64,000 bases of DNA, from NCBI GenBank assembly GCA_965216905.1, contig OZ244213.1:2728001-2792000 (forward strand), read 5' to 3'. The DNA comes from G965216905 sp965216905. GTDB taxonomy: Bacteria; Actinomycetota; Acidimicrobiia; Spongiisociales; ZC4RG35. The notes under the pieces are model-generated. The model was not told the DNA's origin and ran no database searches. It was given only the letters and a program-made list of their open reading frames with translations. Made by a program: the position numbers and the translations under genes. How positions within the stretch are numbered: the first letter of the stretch is position 1; each line of letters opens with the position of its first letter. Of this stretch, positions 47,648-57,094 are shown piece by piece.

Positions 47648-48820
47648 ATGCAGTTCCGCCGGATCGACAACCTGCCCCCGTACGTCTTCGCCGAGGTCAA
47701 CGCTCGCAAGATGGACGCCCGCCGCAGTGGCCATGACGTGGTGGATCTCGGATTCGGCAATCCCGACATCCCGTCCGCACCGTTCGTGGTCGACAAGCTG
47801 GTCGAGGCCGCCCAAAACCCCCGCAACCACCGGTACTCGGTATCGAGAGGGCTGCCCAACCTTCGCCTGGCGGTGGCCAACCGCTATCGGCGGCGCTTTG
47901 GGGTCGAGGTGGACCCCGAGACCGAGGTGATCTCGACGATCGGTGCCAAGGAGGGCCTCTCACACCTCATGTGGGTGCTGGTTCAACCCGGCGACGCGGC
48001 CATCGTGCCGACCCCGAGCTACCCGATCCACATCTACGCGGCCTCGATGGCGGGTGCCGAGGCGCGGATGGCGCCCATCGATTCGGAATCCGACTACTTC
48101 GAAGTGTTGGAGCGGATGTTCCGCAACTCGTGGCCACAGCCGAAGGTGATCGTGGTCTCATTCCCGCACAACCCGACCACCCACTGCGTCGAGATCGATT
48201 TCTTCGAACGGCTCGTCGCCTTCGCACACGAGCATGGCGTCATCCTCGTCCATGACTTCGCATACGCCGACATCGCTTTCGATGGCTACCGACCACCGTC
48301 GATGCTCGAAGTGCCGGGTGCCAAGGAGGTGGGAGTGGAGCTGTACACGCTCACCAAGGGACACTCGATGGCCGGGTGGCGCATGGGTTTCTTGGTGGGG
48401 AACGAATCCATCGTCGCCGCCCTCGGCAAACTCAAGTCGTACTTGGACTACGGCACCTTCCAGCCGATCCAGATCGCCTCCATCATCGCGCTCAACGAGG
48501 GTGACGACTATGTCGCCGAGGTCAACGAGATCTATCGCTCCCGTCGGGAGGCGTTGATCGACGGACTGAGTCGCTCGGGGTGGAAGGTGGAGAAACCCCG
48601 TGGGACGATGTTCGTGTGGGCGCCGATCCCGGATCCCTATCTCGAGATGGGATCGCTCGACTTCGCCATCCACCTCATCGATGAGGCCAAGGTGGCGGTC
48701 AGCCCCGGCATGGGATTCGGCCCGACCGGTGAAGGCTTCGTCCGGTTCGCCCTCGTCGAGAACGAGCACCGCATCCGCCAGGCGACCGCCGGGATGCGCC
48801 GGGCGCTGGACCGGCTGTAG
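47648..48820 (+). CDS. alaC: Alanine-type aminotransferase, AlaC-like
   Basis: The 390-residue fold-type I PLP enzyme matches E. coli AlaC along its length: RIDNLPPYVFAEVNARKMDARRSG at the start, GYS-type YSVSRGLPNLR, TIGAKEGLSHLMWVL, PSYPIHIYAASMAGAEAR, FPHNPTTHCVE, LVHDFAYADI, the PLP-Lys region YTLTKGHSMAGWRMGF and YGTFQPIQIASI. AlaC makes alanine from pyruvate and glutamate. It is not HisC, so it does not obviously fill the histidine gap. An upstream in-frame start at 47624 is less likely given the promoter-like TACCCT before 47648. Confidence 0.92.
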   Translation: MQFRRIDNLPPYVFAEVNARKMDARRSGHDVVDLGFGNPDIPSAPFVVDKLVEAAQNPRNHRYSVSRGLPNLRLAVANRYRRRFGVEVDPETEVISTIGAKEGLSHLMWVLVQPGDAAIVPTPSYPIHIYAASMAGAEARMAPIDSESDYFEVLERMFRNSWPQPKVIVVSFPHNPTTHCVEIDFFERLVAFAHEHGVILVHDFAYADIAFDGYRPPSMLEVPGAKEVGVELYTLTKGHSMAGWRMGFLVGNESIVAALGKLKSYLDYGTFQPIQIASIIALNEGDDYVAEVNEIYRSRREALIDGLSRSGWKVEKPRGTMFVWAPIPDPYLEMGSLDFAIHLIDEAKVAVSPGMGFGPTGEGFVRFALVENEHRIRQATAGMRRALDRL

Positions 48821-48828
48821 GGACCGAG

Positions 48829-51462
48829 TCAGGAGCCGTCGGGCAGGAGCGCCCGGGCTCGGAAGAGGAACGCCGCCATCTCCCCGCGGGTGACCGACCG
48901 CTCCGGGCAGTACCGGTTGTTGTCGGGTGGGTTGCATCCGCGGGTGATTCCGGTGGCGGCGAGCCGGTCGATGTCGGTTTGATGGGGGGAGTGGTCGTCG
49001 TCGTCGAAGGTGTCGGAGATGCCGGCGGGGAGGTGGAGGGCTCTGGCGAGGAATGAGGCCATCTGGGCGCGTGTGAGGGGTTGGTCGGGGCAGTACCGGT
49101 TGTTGTCGGGTGGGTTGCATCCGCGGGTGATTCCGGTGGCGGCGAGCCGGTCGATGTCGGTTTGATGGGGGGAGTGGTCGTCGTCGTCGAAGGTGTCGGA
49201 GATGCCGGCGGGGAGGTGGAGGGCTCTGGCGAGGAATGAGGCCATCTGGGCGCGTGTGAGGGGTTGGTCGGGGCAGTACCGGTTGTTGTCGGGTGGGTTG
49301 CATCCGCGAGTGATCCCCGATGTCGACAACCACTCGATCTCGGTCACGAACGGACTGTCGTCGAGGTCGACGAACTTCATGGGAATCGCAAAGGAGGCCT
49401 CCGGCCCGTCGGTCGACCGGTTCCCGGCGGCATCCGCCGCATTGACCACCGCTCGATACCGCCGCCCCTCGGCCAGTCCGTCGACGATCGTCTCGTGGAC
49501 CTGGCCGGGGAGGTCTTGGGTGGAGACGGAGTCGGGGGAGTCTCCGGTGGAGACGCGGATCGTGTACGAGTCGACGCCGACGTCGTCATGAGCCTCCCTC
49601 CACGTCAGCCGAACCGACCCGCTGGCGTCGACGGCCGCCTCGAGCAGTCCGTCGGGCCAGGTGGGCGGCGTGACGTCCTCGAACGGAGGGGTGATCGGAC
49701 CCTCCGGCTCGGGCTCGGGGAGCACCACCCGACCTGCACCAAAGGTGTTGTCGATCCCATCCCGGCCCATGTCGGCCGCATGGTTCATCAGGAAGGCACG
49801 GATCGCGGAGGCGTCGGTGACGGTACCGGAGCTCTCTACCACCGCCGCGAGCCCCGCCACCACGGGGGCGGCCGCACTGGTGCCGGCGAACCCCGCCGAT
49901 CCCGGAGGCGAGCCGCCGAAGCACCCCCTGGAGAGACGGATGGAGACGGTGATGCACGCCGGGGCGGCGATGTCCGGTTTGGGGCGCCGATCGGTGGTCG
50001 GCCCCCGACTGCTGTAGTGAGCGATGCTGTCTCCGGTGATCGGTTCCATGGCGCCGACCGCCAGATGGGAAGCGTTGTCGGCGGCCACGTACTCGACGGA
50101 GGCGGCGTAGGCGTTCGACCAATCTCCCAGCTTGCCCTTGGTGGCCCGGATCTGGAGTCGGTCGGAGGCCGACTCGGCGCCGGGCAGGAACTGGTGGACC
50201 TGGAACCACAGCCAGCGAGGACTGGAGCAGTGATACAGGAGTCCTTCCCACGGGGGAGATCCTGATTGTTGGCGGTCGGCCGTCGCCCCGAGCTGCGCAC
50301 CTCCGGCCGACTCCGCCAGCACCAGATCGAAGTCCGTCCGGTCCGGCGGGTCGTCACCCCAGTCATCCCACCGAATCGACAGCCCCAGCGTGCCCGAGCA
50401 CCACACCGAATGCCACGCACTGCCCGCTTCGGTGACGAGGTATCCGTTGGCGCTCGACTCGGACCAGACGACTCGATGTGACCCGCCCCGGTAGCCCGCC
50501 TCCTCGGAGCCACCTTGGTTTCCGGCCGAGTTGACCCACAGGATGCCGCGCGATGCCGCGTACCCGATGTCGTCGGCCGCGATGCCGGTCCCGTTGCCGG
50601 CGCTGCCGAACAACCACGGCCCGAGGGACCGGTTGATGACCGTCACGCCTTGGTCGGCGAGGAAGTCGATCGCATCTCGCATTCGGGGACCGCGCGACGC
50701 GCCGCGCACCAGGTACAGCTCGGCGTCGGGTGCCAGGTGGTGAATGATCTCGGCGACCGCATTGCCGTGATCGTCGGCGCTCCAGACGGGCCCTTCCGCA
50801 CAGGAGTGGACGGTACAGCGGTACATTCCGGCCGGTTCGGGGAGGTGTCCGGCGGCGACGGCCTCGTCCCAGGCTTGTTCGTTGAAGTAGTCGATGATGC
50901 CGATCTTGACTCCGGCGCCGGTGGCGCCCTGGGAATGCCAGGGCTTCACGTCGACCACCGAGGCCAGCACGTCGAGGTCGGCCGGCACGAATGTTCCGTC
51001 GGGAACTGCGGGCGGGGGCGGAATCTGCACGTGGTCGACGTTCGAATCTCGTTCCAATCCCACCAGTGAGGCGATGGGGACTTCTGCCAAGGTCATCCGC
51101 TCGACGGAGCCGAGCGGGTCGCCGTTCGCAACTCCAACCGTCCGCCGCACATCCACCTCGGCCTGGTGATGCAGCTCGACGATGACCCGATCGCCATCGA
51201 CCGCCGCACCCACGTGGTCGGCGATCGCCCCGGCGGCGATGTCGGTGTTCGCACCGTCGGTGTGGAGCTCGACGAGGCGCCGAAGGGTTCCGTCGGCGAG
51301 CTCGACCTCAGGAGCGTTCGATGCGGCCGCTCCAGGCATCACCGTGATCAGCACGAGGACCGCCGAGAGCAGCACCACTCGACGACGTCGACCAAATCGG
51401 ACCGATACGCTCCGGGCCCTGGTTCGGCGCCGGCCCGATCCGACGGCTCCGAATGGAACCAC
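48829..51462 (-). CDS. Secreted subtilisin-like serine protease with FN3 and SLH-like repeats
   Basis: The 877-residue protein has a basic N-terminus and signal peptide (hydrophobic 29-47), a propeptide-like region to about 180, then an S8 catalytic domain with D191 (IGIIDYF), H232 (DDHGNAVAEII) and S529 (GFAGTSAAAPVVAGLAAV). An FN3-like domain (about 605-690) and three SLH-like repeats (about 695-870) with the Cys pair GCNPPDNNRYCP follow. It is probably a cell-wall-attached protease. The SLH region contains long perfect DNA repeats. GTG start at 51462 follows AAAGGGG. Confidence 0.92.
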   Translation of the reverse strand: MVPFGAVGSGRRRTRARSVSVRFGRRRRVVLLSAVLVLITVMPGAAASNAPEVELADGTLRRLVELHTDGANTDIAAGAIADHVGAAVDGDRVIVELHHQAEVDVRRTVGVANGDPLGSVERMTLAEVPIASLVGLERDSNVDHVQIPPPPAVPDGTFVPADLDVLASVVDVKPWHSQGATGAGVKIGIIDYFNEQAWDEAVAAGHLPEPAGMYRCTVHSCAEGPVWSADDHGNAVAEIIHHLAPDAELYLVRGASRGPRMRDAIDFLADQGVTVINRSLGPWLFGSAGNGTGIAADDIGYAASRGILWVNSAGNQGGSEEAGYRGGSHRVVWSESSANGYLVTEAGSAWHSVWCSGTLGLSIRWDDWGDDPPDRTDFDLVLAESAGGAQLGATADRQQSGSPPWEGLLYHCSSPRWLWFQVHQFLPGAESASDRLQIRATKGKLGDWSNAYAASVEYVAADNASHLAVGAMEPITGDSIAHYSSRGPTTDRRPKPDIAAPACITVSIRLSRGCFGGSPPGSAGFAGTSAAAPVVAGLAAVVESSGTVTDASAIRAFLMNHAADMGRDGIDNTFGAGRVVLPEPEPEGPITPPFEDVTPPTWPDGLLEAAVDASGSVRLTWREAHDDVGVDSYTIRVSTGDSPDSVSTQDLPGQVHETIVDGLAEGRRYRAVVNAADAAGNRSTDGPEASFAIPMKFVDLDDSPFVTEIEWLSTSGITRGCNPPDNNRYCPDQPLTRAQMASFLARALHLPAGISDTFDDDDHSPHQTDIDRLAATGITRGCNPPDNNRYCPDQPLTRAQMASFLARALHLPAGISDTFDDDDHSPHQTDIDRLAATGITRGCNPPDNNRYCPERSVTRGEMAAFLFRARALLPDGS
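48906..49308 (-). repeat. 183-bp tandem repeats in SLH-coding region, about 220 bp perfectly self-identical at that offset
   Basis: Sequence from about 48906 to 49125 is repeated identically from about 49089 to 49308, giving two full 183-bp units and a partial third. The period is 61 codons, one SLH-like repeat with its linker. No synonymous differences accumulate until the outer edges. Confidence 0.92.
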
Positions 51463-51606
51463 TCGCTGCCCCTTTCCTCCTCGGAACGCCGCCCCGATGC
51501 GAGTTCCGGTTCGGATCTTGGTCGAGGGTGGGCGTGGTGTCCACCGAGTTGCCGCGACTCGATTGCCGGGTGGTGGTTCGATGATCGGCGAGGAACGGAC
51601 GGGCGG

Positions 51607-52614
51607 TCAGCCTCCGGCGAGGGCGTCCACTGCGGGCGCGAAGCCCTCGGCGTCCCGCACGACGTAGTGTGAGATTCCCAGCCTGGAGCGGAGTCGGCCC
51701 AGCTTGTCGGCGAGCTGTTCCACCGAGCCCGATAGAACAAACGGCGACTCCTCGATCGTGTCGATGTCGAGGTCGAACCGGTCGGCCAATGTGGCACTCG
51801 ATGGGGCATCGCCACCGCACGCCGCGAACTGGACGAGGGCGGAACGCTCGATGGAAGGATGTCGCTCACCGGCGGACTCGGCCAGCCACTCGCTCCGCCT
51901 CAGCAGATCCTCCACGGCGAACCCGCCTGCTTGGGGGGTCCCGTCCCGAGCGTGGGTGAGCCCGGTGAACTGGAAGATGTCTGCGTGCCGCCCGGCGATG
52001 CCTACCACGCGTCGGCCATGGCCGCCGACCAGAAAGGGCAGTCGTTCTTGGATCGGTGCGATGCCGATGTCGGCGATGTGAATCGATTCGTGCGCCCCGT
52101 CGTGTTCGGCCGCCCCATCGGTGAGCAGCGACCGGAGGACGGCCAGTGACTCCTCGAACCTGGTCACCCGTTGCCTGGGAGGTCGGATCGGGGATCCGAT
52201 CGCGTCGTGTTCGACGGCCGAGTATCCGGTGCCGAGGCCGAGGATCAGCCGTCCGCCGGTGAGGCGGTCGGCGGTGGCCGCCGCCCGGGCGAGCAGCGCC
52301 GGGTTGTAGAACTCGTTGTTGAGCACCAGTGGCCCGACCCGCAGCCGGGTCGTCGCCCCGGCCGCAACCATCAACGGGAGGAGTGGGTCGACGGTGTACA
52401 CGGCACCGGTGCCGCCCTCCCCTTGCTGCACTCCGATGTGGTCAGACGTGTAGAACTCCTCGTAGCCGAGGGATTCGACGAGGCGGGCATGTCGGGTGAG
52501 CGCGTCGGCGTCGCCGAACGGTCCCCCCTGGATGGCGAATCGATACGGCCGTGGGCGGTTGGAGTCGGTCGGCATGGTGGCGCCGGGGCCGACCGTGGAG
52601 ACGGGGGTCGACAT
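51607..52614 (-). CDS. F420-dependent LLM-class oxidoreductase (MSMEG_2516-like)
   Basis: The 335-residue protein has RPYRFAIQGGPFGDADALTRHARLVESLGYEEFYTSDH at the start, LRVGPLVLNNEFYNPALLARAAATADRLTGGRLILGLGTGYSAVEHDAIG, and IGIAPIQERLPFLVGGHGRRVVGIAGRHADIFQF, all typical of F420-dependent oxidoreductases of the TIGR03621 type. Substrate unknown. The ATG at 52614 is preceded by a short gap from fabD's divergent promoter. Confidence 0.9.
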   Translation of the reverse strand: MSTPVSTVGPGATMPTDSNRPRPYRFAIQGGPFGDADALTRHARLVESLGYEEFYTSDHIGVQQGEGGTGAVYTVDPLLPLMVAAGATTRLRVGPLVLNNEFYNPALLARAAATADRLTGGRLILGLGTGYSAVEHDAIGSPIRPPRQRVTRFEESLAVLRSLLTDGAAEHDGAHESIHIADIGIAPIQERLPFLVGGHGRRVVGIAGRHADIFQFTGLTHARDGTPQAGGFAVEDLLRRSEWLAESAGERHPSIERSALVQFAACGGDAPSSATLADRFDLDIDTIEESPFVLSGSVEQLADKLGRLRSRLGISHYVVRDAEGFAPAVDALAGG

Positions 52615-52703
52615 GCAACCGAACGGTAGCACCTGGCTGAATCCCACCCCATGGACGTCGCTCCGGGTCGGGCAGGGAGGCCCATACCAGGAGTGACTTC
52701 TCG

Positions 52704-52709
52704 TATGCT
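52704..52709 (+). promoter_or_regulatory. -10-like TATGCT upstream of fabD
   Basis: TATGCT lies 43 bases before the fabD ATG in the 138-base gap divergent from the F420 oxidoreductase gene. It is the best -10 candidate for the fab operon; the -35 is not clear. Confidence 0.4.
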
Positions 52710-52752
52710 CGCTCCGTCGTCGGAAGCGTTGCCTCGGAGAGTTGGAGATCGT

Positions 52753-53694
52753 ATGCGGTACGCAGTGCTGTTCCCGGGACAGGGAAGCCAGTACGTCGGA
52801 ATGGGGGCGGAGCTGTTCGATGTCCGGCCCGACCTGTTGGGCGCACGCGCCGACGACGTGCTCGGGTGGTCGTTGCGACAACTGTGTCTCGAGGGCCCTG
52901 AGGAGCAGTTGACCCGTACCGAGCATGCCCAGCCCGCCCTGTTCGCACTCGCATTCGCGCTCTGGGACGAGGTCGCCGGGCGGCTTCCGGCACCACCCGC
53001 GGCCGCAGCCGGGCATTCTCTCGGGGAGTACACCGCGCTGGTGGCGGCCGGCGTGCTCGGGTTCGACGAAGCGCTCCGCGTCGTCGATGCTCGCGGTCGG
53101 GCGATGTCGGCGGCCGCCGACACGGAGCCGTCGGGTATGGCTGCGCTGCTGGGAGTCGACGTCGAGGCGGCCGAGGCCGTGGCCACCGCCAATCGCACCG
53201 ACGGTGGCCGGCTGACGGTCGCCAACATCAATGCTCCCGGCCAGGTGGTGGTTGCCGGGGCGTCGAGCGATCTGGACTGGTTGGACGAACATGGGCGGAC
53301 GCTCGGCGTCCGCAGGTCGGTGCGGCTGAAGGTGGCGGGTGCGTTCCACAGCTCGTTCATGCAGTCCGCGGCCGACTCGGTCGCCGACGCCCTCGAGCGG
53401 GTCACACCGGCGACGCCCCGCTTCCCGGTCTATGCCAACGTGACCGCCCGACCCGTGGTGGCGGATCAGGTCGTCGACCTGCTGACCCGCCAGGTGGTGT
53501 CGCCGGTCCGCTTTGCCGAGACCCTCGAGCAGATGGGCCGCGACGGCGTCGATCTCTTCGTTCATGTCGGTCCGGGCGACGTCACCGCCGGCATGGCCAA
53601 ACGGACGGTTCCCGATGCCGAAGTGGTGGTGATCGACGGCCTCGAGGCGATCGAGCCCGCGATTCGGTCGATTTCTGCGAAGATCGAAGGATGA
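52753..53694 (+). CDS. fabD: Malonyl-CoA:ACP transacylase
   Basis: The 313-residue enzyme charges ACP with malonate. It has the N-terminal FPGQGSQYVGMGAEL, QPALFALAFALW, nucleophile S89 in AGHSLGEYTALVAAG, the His segment KVAGAFHSSFMQ and the C-terminal HVGPGDVTAGM. First gene of the fatty acid synthesis operon; ribosome binding site GGAG lies 6 nt before the ATG. Confidence 0.96.
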   Translation: MRYAVLFPGQGSQYVGMGAELFDVRPDLLGARADDVLGWSLRQLCLEGPEEQLTRTEHAQPALFALAFALWDEVAGRLPAPPAAAAGHSLGEYTALVAAGVLGFDEALRVVDARGRAMSAAADTEPSGMAALLGVDVEAAEAVATANRTDGGRLTVANINAPGQVVVAGASSDLDWLDEHGRTLGVRRSVRLKVAGAFHSSFMQSAADSVADALERVTPATPRFPVYANVTARPVVADQVVDLLTRQVVSPVRFAETLEQMGRDGVDLFVHVGPGDVTAGMAKRTVPDAEVVVIDGLEAIEPAIRSISAKIEG

Positions 53695-53716
53695 TCCCCC
53701 CACAACGGACCGGCTG

Positions 53717-54796
53717 GTGAGATACGCCGAGATCACCGGCTGGGGAAAGGCGATGCCGCCCGCCGTTCTGTCGAATGCCGATCTCGAGCGAATGGTGGAT
53801 ACCAGCGACGAGTGGATCACTACTCGCAGCGGTATCAAGGAGCGGCGGATCAGCCATATCGAGGTCTCCGAACTGGCCGCGGTGGCGTCTCACCACGCGT
53901 TGGAAGCCGCAGATCGCGATGCAGCCGACATGGACATGCTGATCCTGGCCACCTCCACTCCGGAGACGATGATGCCGCCGACGTCGGCGTGGATTCAGTC
54001 CAGACTCGGCAACACCCGAATGGGTGCGATGGACATCAATGTCAATTGCGCGGGCTTCGTGTACGCCCTGGTGGTTGCCTCGGATCTCATCAAGGCAGGC
54101 TCGGTGGATCGCGTGCTCCTCGTCGGTGCCGAGAAGATGTCGTACATCGTCGATTACACCGATCGTTCGACCTGCGTTCTCTTCGGAGACGGCGCCGGAG
54201 CCGTGGTCCTGGAAGCGACGACGGAGCCCCTCGGTGTTCTGGCATCGGAGCTGGGAATGGACGGCTCGCTCGCACCCAATCTGTGCGTGCCCGAGTTCGG
54301 CACCGTGGGAGCGCCGGCGATCCCCGACCCGAAGCGGTCGGGGATCCAGATGAACGGCTCGGAGGTCTTCCGGAGCGCAGTGACGATGATGGGTTCGTCG
54401 AGCATCGCCGCGGTGGAAGGGGCGGGATGGGAGCTGGGAGACGTTGATCTCCTCATTCCGCACCAGGCGAACCAACGCATCATCGATGCCACCGCTCGTC
54501 GATTGGGGCTCGACGACTCCAAAGTCTTCAGCAACATCCACGCATACGGGAACACGTCCGCCGCCACAATCCCGGTGGCACTGACCGAGGCGCTCGAATC
54601 GGATCGGGTGAGGCCGGGCTCACACCTCGTGTTCGCCGCCTTCGGCGGCGGGTTGAGCTGGGGTGCGGCGGCGGTGCGCTGGGGTTCGAGGGCGGAACCT
54701 GTGAGAGTCTCATCGATGGAGGTACCTTCCACCTCGCAATCGGTGTGGGAGATCCTCAGACCAAACATCGAGTTCTTCGGAGGGAAGACGTCATGA
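53717..54796 (+). CDS. fabH: Beta-ketoacyl-ACP synthase III
   Basis: The 359-residue enzyme initiates fatty acid synthesis from acyl-CoA and malonyl-ACP. The Cys-His-Asn triad is visible: C111 (INVNCAGFVYAL), His in LLIPHQANQRII and Asn in NIHAYGNTSAATIP. A C-terminal tail of about 30 residues (RVSSMEVPSTSQSVWEILRPNIEFFGG) extends beyond the usual end at the VRWG strand. GTG start. The stop overlaps fabG by four bases. Confidence 0.95.
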   Translation: MRYAEITGWGKAMPPAVLSNADLERMVDTSDEWITTRSGIKERRISHIEVSELAAVASHHALEAADRDAADMDMLILATSTPETMMPPTSAWIQSRLGNTRMGAMDINVNCAGFVYALVVASDLIKAGSVDRVLLVGAEKMSYIVDYTDRSTCVLFGDGAGAVVLEATTEPLGVLASELGMDGSLAPNLCVPEFGTVGAPAIPDPKRSGIQMNGSEVFRSAVTMMGSSSIAAVEGAGWELGDVDLLIPHQANQRIIDATARRLGLDDSKVFSNIHAYGNTSAATIPVALTEALESDRVRPGSHLVFAAFGGGLSWGAAAVRWGSRAEPVRVSSMEVPSTSQSVWEILRPNIEFFGGKTS

Positions 54797-55530
54797 GCGA
54801 ACGCATTGCGCTGGTAACCGGGGGTTCACGGGGCATCGGCCGGTCCATCGCCAAAGCGCTGGCCGGCAAGGGAATGGCCGTCGCCGTGAACTACTCGACG
54901 AATGCGGGTGCCGCCGGAGAGGTCGTCGCCGAGATCGAGGAGGCAGGCGGGAAAGCCGTCGCCGTCGGCGCGGACGTGTCCGACGTCGATCAGGTCGAAG
55001 CGATGTTCCAGCGGGTCACGAACCAACTCGGCCCGGTGACGGTGCTCGTGAACAACGCCGGGATCACGAAAGACAACCTTCTGCTGCGAATGAGCGTCGA
55101 CGACTTCGACACCGTCATCGCCGTGAACCTCCGCTCGACCTTCCTCTGCACGAAGACCGCGATGCGGTCGATGCTGAAGGCGAAATGGGGCAGGGTCGTG
55201 TCCATCGCCTCCGTCGCCGGGGTCTCCGGCAATCCCGGTCAGGCCAACTATGCGGCGTCCAAGGCCGGCGTCATCGGATTCTCGAAATCGATCGCCAAGG
55301 AGGTCGGCGCCCGGGGGATCACCGTCAACGTGGTGGCCCCGGGCTTCATCTCCACCGACATGACCGACTCGCTCGACGACAGCGCTCGTTCAGGTGCGCT
55401 CGACGCCATCACGCTGGGACGGTTCGGTGCAACCGACGAGATCGCCGCCACCGTTGCCTTCCTGACGTCGGACGATGCCGCGTACATCACCGGCCAGGTG
55501 ATCAGTGTGGACGGCGGGATCACGCTGTAG
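54793..55530 (+). CDS. fabG: 3-oxoacyl-ACP reductase
   Basis: The 245-residue classical short-chain dehydrogenase has the cofactor loop TGGSRGIGRSIA, the NNAGIT motif, the catalytic Ser (SIASVAG), Y-A-A-S-K (Tyr and Lys) and the C-terminal GQVISVDGGITL typical of FabG. ATG overlaps the fabH stop (ATGA). It reduces ketoacyl-ACP with NADPH. Confidence 0.96.
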   Translation: MSERIALVTGGSRGIGRSIAKALAGKGMAVAVNYSTNAGAAGEVVAEIEEAGGKAVAVGADVSDVDQVEAMFQRVTNQLGPVTVLVNNAGITKDNLLLRMSVDDFDTVIAVNLRSTFLCTKTAMRSMLKAKWGRVVSIASVAGVSGNPGQANYAASKAGVIGFSKSIAKEVGARGITVNVVAPGFISTDMTDSLDDSARSGALDAITLGRFGATDEIAATVAFLTSDDAAYITGQVISVDGGITL

Positions 55531-55564
55531 GCTTCCGCCAACCGACATCGGAGGATGGAGAGAA

Positions 55565-55810
55565 ATGGATCGCAGCGAAGTCGCATCGCGGCTGCACGAC
55601 GTGCTCGTCAGTGAGCTGGGACTCGATGCGGACAAGATCGAGGATGCAGCCGATTTCGAATCGGACCTCGAAGTGGATTCGCTCGGCGTGGTCGAGCTGC
55701 TGATGGCGCTCGAGGACGAGTTCGACGTGAAGATCCCGGACGAGGAAGCCGAGAACATCCACACGGTGGGCCAGGCGATCGACCTCGTCCACGGCAAGCT
55801 CCAGAGCTGA
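55565..55810 (+). CDS. acpP: Acyl carrier protein
   Basis: The 81-residue acidic four-helix protein carries the phosphopantetheine site S39 in LEVDSLGVVELLMALEDEF, with helix III VKIPDEEAENIHTVGQAIDLV. The ATG at 55565 follows GGAGAG. It lies between fabG and fabF, as in many type II systems. Confidence 0.97.
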   Translation: MDRSEVASRLHDVLVSELGLDADKIEDAADFESDLEVDSLGVVELLMALEDEFDVKIPDEEAENIHTVGQAIDLVHGKLQS

Positions 55811-55812
55811 CG

Positions 55813-57063
55813 GTGTCCCGCCAGAGGCGGGTGGTCGTCACCGGGATCGGTGCGGTCACGCCGCTCGGTCACGACGCGGCCTCGACCTGGAAGGGTTTGG
55901 TCGAGGGTCGGCCCGGCGCCGGACGGATCACCTTGTTCGATCCCTCCGATCATCGGAGTCAGATCGCCGCTGAGGTGAAGGGCTTCGATCCGCTCGATCA
56001 CTTCGACCGGAAGGACGCTCGTCGATATGACCGGTTCAGCCAGTTCGCACTCGTCGCCGCGCGCGAGGCGATGCGGAACGCCGGTGTGCAGCTCGATCCG
56101 GATTCGCCCGAGGCGGCGAGGGCGGGGTGTGTCTTCGGGGTTGGTTTCGGAGGCATGCAGACCTTCATCGACGAGATCGACACCCTGCGGGCACGCGGGC
56201 CCGATCGGGTGAGCCCGTTCGGGATCCCGAAGATCATCGCCAACATCGCCTCGGGACTGGTCTCCATCGACCACAACCTCTTGGGCCCGGTCACGTGCAC
56301 CGTGACCGCGTGTGCCGCTTCCGCCAATGCCATCGGTGACGCCGCCGAACTGATCGGTCGCGGCGCGGCCGACCTGGTCGTGGCGGGAGGGTCGGAGGCG
56401 GCGATCACCGACTATGCGGTGGCCGCGTTCGCGAGCTCCAAGGCGTTGACGACTCGAAACGATGATCCGGAACGTGCATCCCGACCCTTCGACGCCGACC
56501 GGGATGGCTTTCTGATGGGCGAGGGCGGGGCGGCGCTGGTACTGGAGGAACGTCAGCGGGCGCTCGACCGGGGTGCGGAGATCCTGGCGGAGTTCACCGG
56601 CTACGGCATGTCGGCCGACGCCTATCACGTCACCCTGCCACGTCCCGGCGGTGCCGGTGCGGCGCGAGCGATGGACGCCGCGCTGGCGGACGCCGAGCTC
56701 GAGCCCGACGACATCGGCTACATCAATGCCCATGGGACCTCGACCGGCGCCAACGACGCCACCGAGACTGCGGCCATCAGGCTGTCGTTCGGTGACGCTG
56801 CCGCCGAGATCCCGATCTCGTCGACGAAGTCGATGACCGGCCATCTCCTCGGGGCGGCCGGTGCGGTGGAGGCGATCGCCGCCATCCGTTCGATCACCGA
56901 CGGTGTGCTGGCGCCGACCATCAACTACGAGACGCCGGACCCCGAGTGCGATCTCGACTACGTCCCCAACGAGGCCCGGGAAGTTGCGGTCTCTCACGCC
57001 ATGTCGAACTCGTTCGGTTTCGGTGGGCACAACGTTGCACTGATCTTCAGCCGGCACCACTGA
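55813..57063 (+). CDS. fabF: Beta-ketoacyl-ACP synthase II
   Basis: The 416-residue condensing enzyme elongates acyl-ACP. It has C167 in TVTACAASANAIGDA, the first His in YINAHGTSTGANDATET and the second in NSFGFGGHNVAL, as well as TKSMTGHLLGAAGAVEA. GTG start at 55813, two bases after the acpP stop. Last gene of the fab operon; the convergent small membrane gene begins 31 bases later. Confidence 0.96.
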   Translation: MSRQRRVVVTGIGAVTPLGHDAASTWKGLVEGRPGAGRITLFDPSDHRSQIAAEVKGFDPLDHFDRKDARRYDRFSQFALVAAREAMRNAGVQLDPDSPEAARAGCVFGVGFGGMQTFIDEIDTLRARGPDRVSPFGIPKIIANIASGLVSIDHNLLGPVTCTVTACAASANAIGDAAELIGRGAADLVVAGGSEAAITDYAVAAFASSKALTTRNDDPERASRPFDADRDGFLMGEGGAALVLEERQRALDRGAEILAEFTGYGMSADAYHVTLPRPGGAGAARAMDAALADAELEPDDIGYINAHGTSTGANDATETAAIRLSFGDAAAEIPISSTKSMTGHLLGAAGAVEAIAAIRSITDGVLAPTINYETPDPECDLDYVPNEAREVAVSHAMSNSFGFGGHNVALIFSRHH

Positions 57064-57094
57064 CGGCGTCCGGCACTCGGTCGGGCCGGCCGGC

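Noticed and set aside
47648..48820. Displaced hisC
   Set aside because: The protein aligns in motif after motif with AlaC; HisC hallmarks are not seen.
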